Positions 46,681 through 59,700 are shown, counted from the stretch's first letter. The stretch is DNA of 64,000 nt from Agrocybe praecox (GCA_964017145.1 OZ024847.1:2108001-2172000); one strand, 5' to 3'. The notes: generated by a model from the sequence alone, not told the origin. A program made the numbers and translations.

Positions 46681-47970
46681 CTCGTATGTCCAAACTTGTC
46701 TCCATCCCGCTCTGAACGCTCTTAACTCGAAACACCCTCCAAACATTTCCATTCATCCATAGCATCGTTCGTCTCTTCATGTCTCTTGAACTTTCCGATC
46801 CGGTAGTATTGGGTCAGTCCAAATTGCTCGTCTCCACAGCATCACGCTGCTGGTGAAAGCATGGACGTCTGTTTCATTGCGTATTTTGTATGGCAATACA
46901 AATTATGTGAGAAAACCATGTTTTTATGAAAGTCTTGGATTCAGAATAATGTATATTCCACATTTATTCCCTTTCCTACCCCCTCTCATGTTGTTCACCC
47001 TTGTTAACACCCAACCATTGCCCCCACTCAATGGACAACGCACCGTAGTTGATCCACCTATCGCCGCCTCGTTGCGGAAGGACGACATCTTGTATGTTGT
47101 TCTCACAACGCAAAATAAAGTAGAGAACTCAGATTGGATGTGGCGTTGGTTTTAGTTGTTGTTTGTCCTTGAGCGCAAATTCCAGGGAAGGCGCTCAGAA
47201 AGCACTATGTTTTACCTTTTCTAAAGCCCACCATTCCGTCCCTTTCACTAAACACCCTAACATATCTCCATGTCGCTTCGAAAGAACAACGTTCAGCGTT
47301 GCTTCTTGGCGTCTTATATCTTGGTCTTGCGTTCCAAAACGAAAACTGGATATGAAGAACCCAAGAACTTTATTGCGACGCGAAGTGAATTTGAGTCTTC
47401 TTAGTCCTCGACCGAACACCCTGGCGTTTTGAATACGCCAATGCTAAAGATAACACCAAGTAAGTAATATGTTTCACACAAGCTGGATCTTTGGAACTCG
47501 ATTGTAATAACACTTACTGGGAACGTTTCTGAAAGGACAAACACGATAATTCGTTGCCGGGTACATCAAAGTAACGCGTTTTTATTTATTTATTTTTGAA
47601 GTATGTAGGAGATCTTTGAGTTTGGTGCCAAGAAGTATAGGTGCACAGAATGTTCTCAAGTTTACTGGTAATTCTTGTGAAGCTGAAAATAACCCAGTGA
47701 CTCTCGGCTCACAATCGAAAAGCCGAACAGTAGGCGCTAAGGGAACCGAATCGCGTCTCGGTGCAAGTGGTTTTCAATAGCGTCACAGGATGTTCCCATC
47801 AGCACTTTCTCTTTGCTTTCACCTACCTCAAGACATTCTTATACGATCTGTACTACGCTGCGCACAACGGGCTCTGGTGTGACATGCTGCCAATATGACG
47901 TTCACAGCCTTCAGGTTAATTTTGGAGCATCGTGAGTGTCTACTCTTGTCTCTTGTTTATAACAAACAAA
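46680..47970. other. 5' flank of TPR gene 4, shared with genes 2 and 3
   Basis: Matched blocks include 'gaaaactggatatgaagaac', 'tagtcctcgaccgaacac', 'acaccaagtaagta' and 'cacaggatgttcccatcagc'. Frames here (for example 46853-47155, +) are not conserved between flanks. Confidence 0.45.
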
Positions 47971-48000
47971 TGGGCGGTGTAGAATTGCAGTGCTTATATT
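47971..48000 (+). promoter_or_regulatory. Core promoter module of TPR gene 4
   Basis: TGGGCGGTGTAG, then TTGCAG, then TGCTTATATT lie about 70-100 bases before the ATG at 48071. The upstream 'tgtttataacaaacaaat' stretch is identical to that of gene 2. Confidence 0.55.
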
Positions 48001-48070
48001 GTGGATCATACAGTCTCAAGCCGCTTTTGACTTATCAACAAGCTCCCTCCTTTTCTTCGATTCATGCGCA

Positions 48071-51000
48071 ATGGCAGATCCGCTATCTATTGCTCTCGCT
48101 GTGATCTCCCTTGCAACAGCGCTCAAGGACATCATCAGACTCGCACAAACGCTCAATGACTCGTTCAAGAAGGTGTGAAGCAAAGACACAGCTTGGAGAA
48201 GCCCTCGATGCTGATGGTCTCATTTTTAGCCTGGTCGGAATATGCGAAGGGTAGAATCGCTGGCTGCAGAGACACTCGGGATTGTAAAGGATCTCCAGAA
48301 GTTCTATGACGGACATAAGGAGATTCTTGACAGTGCGCCGGATATGCAAGATGCCGTACTAAGGCTATTGAAGTGCGTATTTAATATCGCTAATCGGGCA
48401 TTTTTATTCACATCTCCTGCAGGGAAATGGAAAGGGTACACGATGAGTGCAAACCTATACTACAAATTCACTCTGCCTCGGACGGAAAACTATGTACCTG
48501 GATAAGGAGGAAAGTTGGACCTTGGTGGAAGCGGAATCGCCTGGAAGCATCTATTCGGAATCTGCGAGATGGGGCAAACAAATGTCGAAGTGATTTTATG
48601 GTAAGACAATAATCAAGACTCAGCCAGATATTTGCTGATATGAATATTAAAGATGTTCGCATTACTACGTATTGAAGCTGCCACGGCACAGGTCCAGGCG
48701 ACGGCAATCGAAATCCGAGCTGCCGTCAGACATGAGTTTGCTCGTCCTCATGTACAACCACCACATCTACAAGTTATGGACGACAACCTCCTATCTTTCC
48801 TGGGCTCCACTCCCGCCATATTATCCCAACTCCCTCCACATGTCAAATTGGCCGAACACCTTGTTTATAAGGAATATATCACCCTTCAAGTGGGAAAGAT
48901 TGCCATTTTATTCAAGGACCTCTCTTCTAGCGGATCCTATCCAGTGGAAGATCCAGATCCTGTACATTTAGAACCTTTCAACTCTGTAACTTGGCTAAAG
49001 CCATGTACCAGGGAGGAAATAGGAGACGTACAATCCATTATCTTCGCCCTCATAGTGAACATACAACATAGCATCCAAGACAGATACAATAATGAATTGT
49101 CCATCCAGCGTGGTGCAAGGGCAATGTCGAACCTGTCTGTCTGCCTTGCTAATCTCGACATGTATCAAGGATCTTTAACAATAGCGCGATTTGCTGGGGA
49201 CATTTATAAAACACTCACGAAGACAAACGAGGATGTTTATGGGCCCCACCTTGCGCATGCACTTTACCTTGTATCGTGCACGCTTGTGGACACTGGGGAG
49301 CTTGTACAGGCCTACAAAGTAATCACAGAGGCCGTGACGCTTGGGCGTCGTCTCGTGGCTGCCAATCCGACCTTTGAAGCCCAAATCCAGCTTGCTGATT
49401 TGCTCTGCTACTCCTCGTATGTTGCGCGTCGGAATAGGGACTTGGAAAATGCCATTCAGGACGCAGAAGAAGCGGTGCAAATGCACGAGGGTTTCATCGG
49501 AAACTCCACATCCGCGTTACAAATGGAAGCAAACACCATGAAAAAATTGCGCGGACCAACCGTTATGACATTGAAAGCCACACGTGTTTGCGACTTTGCT
49601 CAAGCATTGAAACAACTGCATCACAGTCTATCTTCAACCAAGAGGAAAGATGAATCAGTAAGCGCAGGAATAAGGGCGCTCGAACTATACAGTGCCCTGG
49701 AGCAGAGGGCAAATCACACCTGTTTTAGTGATTCAACGGCAGATCTCTTTTACTCTCTTGCATCCGATGACAATCGGGACGTAATCTCCGTAGAGCAGGC
49801 TCTTTCCTACGCGCAAAAAGCAGTGTCCCAGTATGAGGGGGCCCTTCAACACACCGGAAATGTCCCCCGCAACCTTCCTTTTTCCCTGGCAAGACAAGCC
49901 AAGATTTTATCAGATTTGGACCGTGTTGAGGAGGCATATGTGGTGTGCCAGAAACTTGAACAAATAGTTCAAAAGCATATTGAGGATCATCAGCTCCATG
50001 CTGAGTCACTCCTGCAACTAACACAAAATCTTTACCGTTGCAGGCGTTACGTGGAGGCGGCGTTGGTCGGGGAACAATTGGTTGCGACCTGCCGAGTATC
50101 ACTTTTAAATTGGGATCTCTTCAACGCCTACGCCTACACTTCTTGCGCCTTTGAAGAAATAGGAGCAACTTTCAAGGCAGTACAAATTGCGGAATCAGCG
50201 GTTAGTTATTGGCGTGTGCTAGCATTTCACGATTCTAAAAACGTCGAATATCTTGCTGCCAGCTGTGACAGTCTGGCGCGTCGACTTCGATCAGCGGATG
50301 AGCACGAACGAGCCCTTGATGAAGGACACGAAGCAATGAAGCTGTATAGCAGCTTGGTTCAAAAAGATCCCACCCTTCTAGAGCCTTACATCGAAACACT
50401 TCAACTAAATATGGATATTTCCACACAGGCAAAGATGGAAATCCAGTCCCTGGAAAGAAGCTGGCAGGTCATTCACTATTCTCGGGCACTGGTCAAGCAA
50501 TTTCCTGACCAACAAATATTTCGTATTCGTCTCATGAGGAAGCACGCAAACCTGTTGAAATACTTTAATCAACTTGCAGAAGCCAGCACCGCCATTGAAG
50601 AGGCTCTCAGCTGGTTTGACACCCATCCAGTAGAAGATCCAAAATCAGCCACATTGCACACCAGCACACTTATATCTTATGGCAAACTTCTTTTTGATCA
50701 AGGTCATCTCGAAAAGGCATTACGTGCCTATGACAAGGCGATCAGAGTTGGACAACCCTTCGCAAACACTTATTCTATTACCTGCAATATTCTCTGGGCG
50801 AAGGCTCGAGCCCTTGTGGCATTTTACTTTTTAGGACAAGTTGCACTTGCGCTCGCCAACATTGAGGATTGCGGTCTTACGTCTGCCGCTGAACATGATT
50901 TGGAGGAGGAACAGGCGTATACCTTTTACTTGGAAAATGCATCGCTTATCTGCCGATCCAGTGGTGACATCGATCGCGCGGTGTCTAACATGCGGCGATC

Positions 51001-51595
51001 GATTGACATTGATAGAGGTCATAACAGGATTCCAGGTTCCTGGATTTTTTCCGATCTCTTTGCCGACGCTGGGAAGGAAGAAGAAGCCCTTACCGTTGCA
51101 AATGAGGCCATAAAAAAATGCAAGAAGTGGCAAAACAGTTCCCAAGCCACCACGAAGCAATACTATGCACAGGCACAATATACTTTGTCCCTACGTCTTT
51201 TCGCAAACAACGATCTTGTTCAGGCCCGAGACCTGCTTTTTGAGGTCCGATCATTCTACCAATCACATTCACAGACCAGAAATCTTTGGTTCATCAAGCT
51301 GGCTATAACCCTATGGGCATTGGGACACCTAGAGTGCGCATCAGGCCGACACGAAGAAGGCATCTCTGCAAGAATAGAACTCACCGAGTTGCGAAAACGA
51401 CTTCGACTCATATTTCCGCGTCTTGATGAACTTGTGGAGGTGGGGTTGAAAAGAGAACGAAACTTTGCCGCATGGAAGAACCTCCTAAAAAAGGTCAATC
51501 TAAAATGTGGACACCAGGACGACGATGATATCCACGAAAGTGCAGTAATATCCCAGTTCGAAAAACTGGCAATCTCGTCAGATGAACCTGCATAA
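48071..51595 (+). CDS. TPR gene 4: N-terminal helical domain + heptad linker + TPR protein
   Basis: Exons 48071-48172, 48230-48372, 48423-48600 and 48653-51595 join in frame to give 1121 aa. The N-terminus is MADPLSIALAVISLATALKD. Module landmarks VESLAAETLGIVKDLQKFYD and GPWWKRNRLEASIRNLRDG are present. Only two heptads remain. The post-linker segment is of the KDLSSSGSYPVEDPD class. The C-terminus is of the PRLDELVEVGLKRERNFAAW class, with a tail FEKLAISSDEPA almost the same as gene 1 (FENLAVSSDEPV). The 3' flank also matches gene 1. The 5' end is therefore most like genes 2 and 3, and the 3' end like gene 1. The frame is intact. Confidence 0.85.
48683..48724 (+). repeat. 21-bp coding minisatellite, 2 heptads
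   Basis: Only TAQVQAT and AIEIRAA remain, the smallest linker of the five paralogs. Confidence 0.8.
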
Positions 51596-52020
51596 CTGTA
51601 ACACTCACAGACTAGGTTTAATCTCGCTTTCCATGGTTACAAGGCCCATCTTCCACATGTACCTGCAGTCATAGTTTTGTAGTACAACATTTGTATCTGA
51701 CATCCAATGTAAGTAATACTAGTCTCTATCTATTAGGTACACCATAAGCACTGGCCTTTTGACAAGGATCGAGAAATGTGTGGAGAGACGTTGGCTCCGA
51801 GCACGTCGAGGTAATAAATCAATGTGACAGGGCCAAATTGACCGTTTATAATGTAGAATATGGTCAGAAACTCGGGGGCACCACAAGTGTTCCAAGTATC
51901 ATCAACGTTCCAGGTACTCTGGCAATGGACAGGAATTCAGCGCGATGTACTCGATATCATGAAATGAGTCGCAACTCACCAGGAATGCTCGATATACTTT
52001 CTGGTATTTAATATTTTTAT
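51596..52020. other. 3' flank of TPR gene 4
   Basis: It matches 11530-12000 downstream of gene 1 with indels. No gene is called. Probably the 3' UTR and terminator region. Confidence 0.5.
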
Positions 52021-54000
52021 TCGGGTCTGTTGCTATCGTCGACCTTGAATCTCACTCTCGATAACCATGCCGTGCTTTACGATGTTCTATGTGTGTAGAA
52101 GTAGCAGGTAAGGACACTAGGCCCTAAGAGTTAACAAAGAAACCATCAGCATATGTGCTCGATGGTTTTAGGAAACGCAAGCCATACATTACAACATAAC
52201 AGCGGAAAAAATAGATAAATGAAAGTTATGCATCAATTCCGAACTTTGCTGCCGCTCCTCTCATCTGTTCGCGCTAAGCAACCTTGAACAAAAAGGTTTA
52301 GCGCATATACGTAGTCAAACGGATATTGTGTATCATTATGAGGATGAACCTATCCACCAGAACCGTTTACGCAAGCGAGCAAATCTGGAAGGAAGAAGAG
52401 ATTGAGAGGATAGTACATCATGGGAAATGCAACATACGTACCCGTGTGGAAGAGTAGTTCATATCAACCCGACACCCTCCATTTCGTTCTTCAAAGGTGG
52501 AGGTGGGTAGTGCACTGATTTCTTCATACTCCAATCCTGCCTCCCTCGATCGAACTCCTCTTCTTCCTACCGGCCCCAACCTCGCATTTTGAATCAGCAC
52601 CCCACACTCCACTCCTCACTGAGTATTGAGCATCACGCACTCTTTACGAGACGTTGTGCGAGTACACGTCTTGTCTTCCGTCCGATTCTGTAAGCAGCCC
52701 AACGTCGCTGGGATCATGCCCGCCTGACCTCGCATTCTGCAAGACTAGCAAACAAGCATAGATTCTATCGACATCCAAGATCTTGAAGTAGCATCCTCGA
52801 CGTGTTGAAAGAGCATATCTATTTGCATTTTCTCCATCCAAAGCCACTGGTCGTTTTCCACTGGCCAGTGGCGAAAGGACGTCAGGAATCGGTCCTTGTG
52901 CACGTGAGACCCGCTCGCCTAGGTACGGTTTGCCAGTTGTGTATATGGCCATTGATATTGCGACCTGACATATAGGCCAGTGTTTGGACAGAAATCGCCT
53001 TGTTTGGCGGCACACAGACGTTGAACGAGCTCGGATTAATGTATATGCAGTCGATAAGCCACGAAAGACACTGAAACCAGTTGTAGGTGTTCGATGGCAA
53101 TAATGTGGGCACGTCCGTACGGCTTTCTTACCGAAGCTGACGACAACGTTAACCTATAACATAGGGTACACGGGTAAATTTCAAACTTACCAACACTATC
53201 CAAGACTACTTCCACTGTCGAAAGAACGTCGTGCGAGACCCACTCGCCCGAATATGGTTTGCTAGGCATGTATATGGCCAAGATATAGACTGACAAACGA
53301 CGAGCTCCAAACGAGATGTCTCACAACGAGGCCTCTTCAAACGAAAGCCCTCGTCGATATGATGGGATGGATGGTGGAGTAAGGTGACTGCGCATATCGA
53401 ACAACCGATACTGCAACGCCCTGCGGGCCGATATTTCGTATGGCTTTCTTGAATTCTTGTTGAAGCTGACGACAAACGTTGGCCTTTAAATACAGGAGTA
53501 AGAATGAACCCTTACAAATGCAGCCTGCAGCGTGTTGCATACTCAAGTTCGCATCGACTATATTCTCATAGCGAAATATTGATTGCTCCCAAAGATGTTC
53601 GGAGTATAAATGTATAGAAATGGTTCAGCTACATGGTCAGCTCGGTGGGTAATCACCGAACTTGATGCTCTCTTCTTCCCGTTCCCAAATATCCATCGTA
53701 CCCTATATCGCGATAACAAGGATGGATCGAACTACAAACGTAAGGTAAGCTAGAGTGATAATAGCTGATCAATGCATATATACATTGAAAACACATAATT
53801 CTTACAAGACATCGAACCCAACCATTCGATGGCTTATCTCGAAGAGCACCACACCTATCGATCGATACCCATTCGTTGAATGAGGAGGAGGAGCGGAGTC
53901 TGATAAGGTGGATAAATGTGAGTGGAATAGCAGTTCAAGAAGGAAGGAGGTCATGTACCGGTCGAGAAGACACGATTGTACGCTTCAAAAATCGTCGAGC
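52020..54000 (-). pseudogene. Copy G of the decayed minus-strand gene family
   Basis: It contains the equivalents of 1020-1640 (52050-52840), the SVRKPY block next to GTAAGAAAG (about 53125), a YDG block ending at GTGATTACC (about 53660-53705) and a terminal block near 53830. It is closest to copy B and, like copy B, leads into a duplicated TPR-gene 5' flank. Confidence 0.4.
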
Positions 54001-56660
54001 TGTGTGCATCGAGTGTGATGTCTGATTACCCCACACTCTCTTCTCGTCGTTGTGATCCGGCGACTACCGCACCTCTTTCCCGTTGTTGGACGCCAATGAA
54101 GCCCTCATGATTGGCACTGCAAGCAATATATATTTTTGATTGCATAGTTGGTCTACGATGAAACAGTACGCACGTTTAACGTTCAATCCTGCCTCTTTGA
54201 TTGATACGTTCGCACATGCTATCCTTCTCGCCACTCGGTCTGATCTCTCTCATATCAATCCCAGATCCTCTTCATCATCCCAGCCGCATGCATCCACATA
54301 TGCTTCTTCAAGGTCCTTCCACGGTTTATGTCCCTTGTGCTAACCCATGCGCTATTATACAAATTGTATACCACTGCGTTGCCGTAGTAGTATAGTTTGC
54401 ACATCGGCGAGACGAAGGACATGAATGAAAGAGTATGTCTTTCATTGTTGTCAAGACGTAAAGAATGACTGTGTGTGGTTGTAGGTGCTGCTGGTTGGGG
54501 TTAACCCAAGAATTAGCTGTCGGTTTGAATACACACGAACGGCATTCGTTCAAGAGCGTTTGGACGAAAGGATGAGCTCAAAATTACCTCACACTCGAGA
54601 AGCAATATTTAGGTGGTGGCCAGCAATGACGGTGAAAAAAAAAGGAAGAAGCATTGTGATTGGCTTCGTAGGCTCGGGCTAAATTGCGACGCGACGCGCA
54701 ATGCAAAAAGGCACGTGACCGTTCAGTAATGGAGCAAACAATTCCGTTCTCTGCTAAGTCTGCTTTGAACTTTCACTTTCTCGCCTGCTTGCTATCATTG
54801 GCCTTTGGTCATTAATCAAAGATAGCTGCTGCTTCCCATAAAAAAATCTACGCTCGACGAAATAAAATGCACACCAAGGGCTAATTTGGGGAAAAAAAGA
54901 AAAAACTTCTATCAAATCTAACAGGAAACACACGATTATGCATGCGTCATGGGATTAGAGAGAACTCGGGCTCTCATCTTTACGGACCTCTTGGGAATGA
55001 AGGTTCATGTCCTTGCCGCTCCTGAGTGCGTAAATCATCGATTTCTTATATTTCTTCGTATTGATGTCGTCTTCCTGTTGTATAGCCCCCCGCGAAAGGC
55101 ACCAACCATTCTCAAAATTCCCGGGTACGAGCATCAACGTCCATTGGTGAGTACAGAGTAGCTCCTACCTTGTGCTACATCGGACTCACAAACCACTAAT
55201 AGTCATTGTATGCCTGCATACCATCAACATCCCTCTCACTCCCCAACTCTATCGTTTGCGTCATCATTCTATCCAACCATTTAGATGTGGCTCAAATAAT
55301 CCGCTCGATAATTACTGGCATGGCGGCCCCCTGATCTCGAAGACGTGCCCGTTGTGCGATTCTACGAAACTAGTGTATGTACCATCTACTCTGACCACGT
55401 ATATGCTCAAATACCTCGTCATTTCAGCATGCTCTGGCATTTTGGAATGTCGATACACTTCGACACTGGCGAGGTACTGCTGTTGAGGAAGCCCATAACT
55501 TCCAAGTACAATGTACTGTTTCGTGAGTTTGACTTCACCCATCTGTATCCCTGGCTAACGTCACTTTTCCAAGCCATGCCATCCTGGTTGATAATGTTGT
55601 TGGTTTTTTCTGAATTTAGTTGGGAATAGGATATCTTTACGGAAGTTCGGGTACGTTCTCTGCGTGGCATTTTGTGATATACCTTATCAATATATCAACG
55701 CTTGTTCCTCTCAGTAGTGCATTACGATTATCGAACTCGATTGGCGCAGCGGCACTCTCAACTTTGATGATTGTAACTACCTTGACCTCCCACTCCATGC
55801 CTGGTAGATCGATATTCTCTGTTCTATGCTCGTAAGTTCTATCATCATAACAGAATACTCTACTTTCCTGACAAATGTTCGCTTCCAGCTCTGTTACCCT
55901 GTGGTTTGTATCAATTAGTGAGTCAATGTATGCATCCCCGCAAACGAGCCAGAGGTCGTTACTAACCTCTCATTCTCTTGCTCAATAGCGTGTAACCCGT
56001 CTTCCACCTATATTTAATCATTGTGTTTGGGTGTTTGTAGACATGAAGGAAAAGGCCATGTGTCAATCGCGTAAGCTTCGTCACCTTTGTTTTTATTAAC
56101 GCCAGCTCTACAAATGCACTAAATACCAGTGTTGTCTGCTCTTATCTGCCTGCCCAAAGCCTGGAATATATTCGAACTCGATTTACTTTTCGGTTCTGCG
56201 TTCAAAGTCTGCGGTCTGACTTAAATATCGGGTTAGTCGATACCGTTGACCCCAAAAACAAAAACCTTCTTCGATCCGTCTCCCCGACAAAGGTGGATCT
56301 ATTAGCCCATAATACGGTCAAGAGTACGTCGCAGCTGCACCTCTATCATTATTGGTGCCAGGGTTGTGAAGCACCATGTGGATAAAGAAATGGCGAAGAA
56401 AATAAGAGCCCCATGAGGAAGTCGCAGTTGTGCATGCCCCACCTTTATCGAATTGAATTAATTCATGCGAGATCATGACCCATTCATATGTCTTCATCCT
56501 CATCATTTCACAGAATGTCTTTTGTACCTTGCTGATACACCACACCACAGAATTATTGGCATGGCATTTCCTCGTATTGGCAATATGTTCTGGTCGTCTT
56601 GGAATATCACGAATCAGTTTGTTTGCCTCCTTGCTATTTATACCACATGTGCATAGTTTG
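54000..56660. repeat. Duplicated 5' flank of TPR gene 5 (partner 5060-7790)
   Basis: It is co-linear with 5060-7790, with small indels. The old spliced-gene signals near 55330-55840 are slightly better preserved here. After a PVVRFYETS-type peptide there is a gtatgt...tttcag intron-like gap and then a frame with GMSIHFDTGE. Later a gtacgt...ctcag gap precedes ELDWRSGTLNFDD. Stops remain, and I do not recognise the product. Confidence 0.55.
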
Positions 56661-56665
56661 ATAAT

Positions 56666-56725
56666 GGCGGTGCTGGGCTCTGCTGCATATACTAGTCAAG
56701 CACTGCAGCCCACTGCTCATATAAA
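56666..56725 (+). promoter_or_regulatory. Core promoter module of TPR gene 5
   Basis: GGCGGTGCTGGGCTC, then CACTGCAGCCCACTG, then CATATAAA (56718-56725) lie about 60 bases before the ATG at 56787. It is almost the same as the module of gene 1. Confidence 0.6.
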
Positions 56726-56786
56726 CCCTCGTCTGGCATCATACTCAGCAGGAGAATACCCCTTTCTAGTCTACTATTCACACATC

Positions 56787-59700
56787 ATGGCTGATCCACT
56801 GTCCATCACTCTCGCTGCTATGACTCTTGCGACGGCGCTTAAGGACATTATCGAGCTGGCTCAAAAGGTTAATGACTCATTCAAGAAGGTAAGACATCGC
56901 GATCGAAAGTCGAAAGGCTCGCCATCTGACCAATCAATTCCCAGCCCGCTCGTAATATGCAGAAAGCAGAATCTCTAGCTTCGGAGACGCTTGGGATCGT
57001 ACAAGATCTAAAGCGATTCTATGATGGTCATGAAGAAATACTTGGCAATGCCCCAGATATGCGAGATGCCGTATTGAAAGTTTTGAAGTGTGTTTATGAT
57101 CGCCTATTGGACATTTTCATTCATAATTGCTGTAGAGAAACAGAAATGGTATACAAGAAGTGCAAGCCTATGCTCCAACTTCATGGCGCGTCAAATGGCA
57201 CAGTGCGTACCTGGATGGAGCGGAAACTTGGACCTTGGTGGAAGCGGAATACCGTGGAGGAATCCATTTGGAACTTGCGAGATGGGGCGAACAAATGTCG
57301 TGGTGATTTCATGGTACGAGAATAATCATTAGGCAGGTTGATATGTGCTGATACAAATATTGAAGACTTTTGCGTTACTACGTATTGAAGCCGCAACAGC
57401 ACAGGTCCAGGCCACTACAGCCCATGTCAAAGCCACCACAGCCCATGTTCAAGCCACCACAGCTCAAGTCGAAGCCACCACAGCCCAAACTCAAGCCACC
57501 GCTGTCAGAATTGAGGCCACTGCAATCGAAATCCGAGCTGCTGTAACTTCACATGGGCTTGCTCGTCCTCATGTACAACCATCACACCTCCAAATTATGG
57601 ACAACAACCTCCTAGCCCTCCTGGGTTCCACTCCCGTCGTATTATCCCAACTCCCCCCACATGTCAAATTGGCTGAACACCTTGTGTATAAGGAGGCTAT
57701 CACTTTCAAGTGGGCAAAGTTGAGATTCTATTCAAAATGATGACTTCTGGCGGATTCTATACCAAAGAAGATCCAGACCATTTCCATTTGCAACCTTTCA
57801 ATACATCTGTTCACATAAAGCCTTCTCTGAAAGAAGAAATAGAAGATTTGCAATTTGATGTGTTCGCTCAGATTGCCAAAATACGCGAAAACTTAAAAGG
57901 TAGACATAATGGACCATTAATCCAGGATGGCGCAAGGGCGATGTCAACATTATCTGTCAGGCTTTGCAACCTCGAGATGCATCACGAATCTTTAACAATA
58001 GCGCGATTTACTGTAGACCTTTATAGGATACTCACCAAGACAAACGAAGATGTTCATGGACCCCGCCTTGCGCATGCACTTTACCTCACGTCGTACACGC
58101 TTGCGCAAACTGGGGAGCTTGTAGAAGCCTACGAAGTAATCACAGAGGCTGTGACCCTTGGACGTCGCCTCGTGGCTGCCATTCCAACCTTTGAAGCCCA
58201 AATTCAGCTTGCTAATTTGGTTCGCTACTCCTCGTATGTTGCGCGTCGGAATGGAGATTTGGAAAATGCCACCCGCGATGCAGAAGAAGCGGTACAAACC
58301 TACGAGCGCCTAATTGGACAACCACACACGTGTGTGTTACAAATGGAAGTAAACACCATAACCAAATTGTGCGAACCAACCGTTATGACAGTGGGAGCCA
58401 CGCGCGTTTACGACTTTGCTGATGCATTGGAAGAACTGCATTACAGTCTATCTTCAACCAGTAGAAAAGATGAATCAGTAAGCGCAGGAATTAGGGCACT
58501 CGAACTATACGGTGCACTGGAACGGAGGGGCAATCATACCTATTTCAGTACTTCAATGGCACATCTTTGTTACTCTCTTGCATCCGATGACTATCGGGAC
58601 GTAATCTCCGTAGAGCAGGCTCTTTCCTACGCACAAAAAGCAGTGTCTCAATATGAGAAGGTCCTTCAACACACCGGAAATGTCCCGCACATCCTTTCCT
58701 TTTCCCTGGCAAGGCAAGCTGATATCCTTTCAGATTTGGATCGCGTTGAGGAGGCATATGTGGTATGCCAGAGACTTCAGCAAGTAGTGCATAAGCATGT
58801 TGAAGATAATCAGCTCTGTGCCGAATCACTTCTGCAACTAACGGGAAATCTTTACCGTTGCAGGCGTTACGTGGAGGCAGCGCTGGTCGGGGAGCAATTG
58901 GTTGCAACCTGTCGAGTATCGCTTTTAGATTGGAATCTCCACTACGCCTACACCTACACTTCTTTGGCCTTTGAAAAGTCAGGAAATACTCTCAAGGCAG
59001 TACAAATTGCGGAGTCAGCAGTCAGCTATTATCGCATTCTAGCATTTTATGATTCTAAAAACATCAAATTTCTTGCTGCCAGTGTTGACAATCTGGCACG
59101 TCGATTTCTATCAGCGGCTGAGCACGGGCGAGCCCTTAGTGAAGGACACGAAGCAATGAAGCTGTATAGCAGCTTGATTCAAAAAGATGCTGCCCATCTA
59201 GAGAATTGCATGAAAACCCTTCAACTAAATATGGTTATTGCCACAGGGGCAATGATGGATATCCAGTCCTTGGAAAGAAGTCGAGAGGTCATTCAATATT
59301 CTCGGGAACTGGTCAAGCAATTTCCCGACCAACAAATATTTCTTATTCGTCTCACCTTGGATTACGCCAGCGTGTTGAGAATCTCTGACCAACTTCTTGC
59401 AGAAAGCGGTGTTGCCATTGAAGAGGCTCTCAGTTGCTTTGACGCCCACCCAGCCAAAGATCCAAAATCGGTCAAATTGCACACCGGCGCACTTCTATAT
59501 TCTGCCAGGTTTCTTTTTTCTCAAGGTCATCTTGACAAAGCATTAAGTGTCTGTGACAAGGCGATCAAGGTTGGGCAACCCTTCGCGGACGCATATTCTG
59601 AAGTTGCATCTGATATTCTCTGGGCGAAGGCTCAAACCCTCATGGCATTTTACTTTGTAGGACAAGTTCAACTTGCGCTCGCCAACATTGAAGATTGTCT

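Noticed and set aside
49725..50102. Antisense frames of 80-125 codons opposite the TPR genes (also 9667-10035, 40765-41142, 58545-58907 and others)
   Set aside because: They recur at the same place opposite each paralog because the sense strand is conserved. They have no start context, no splice signals and no protein-like features. They are codon-bias shadows.
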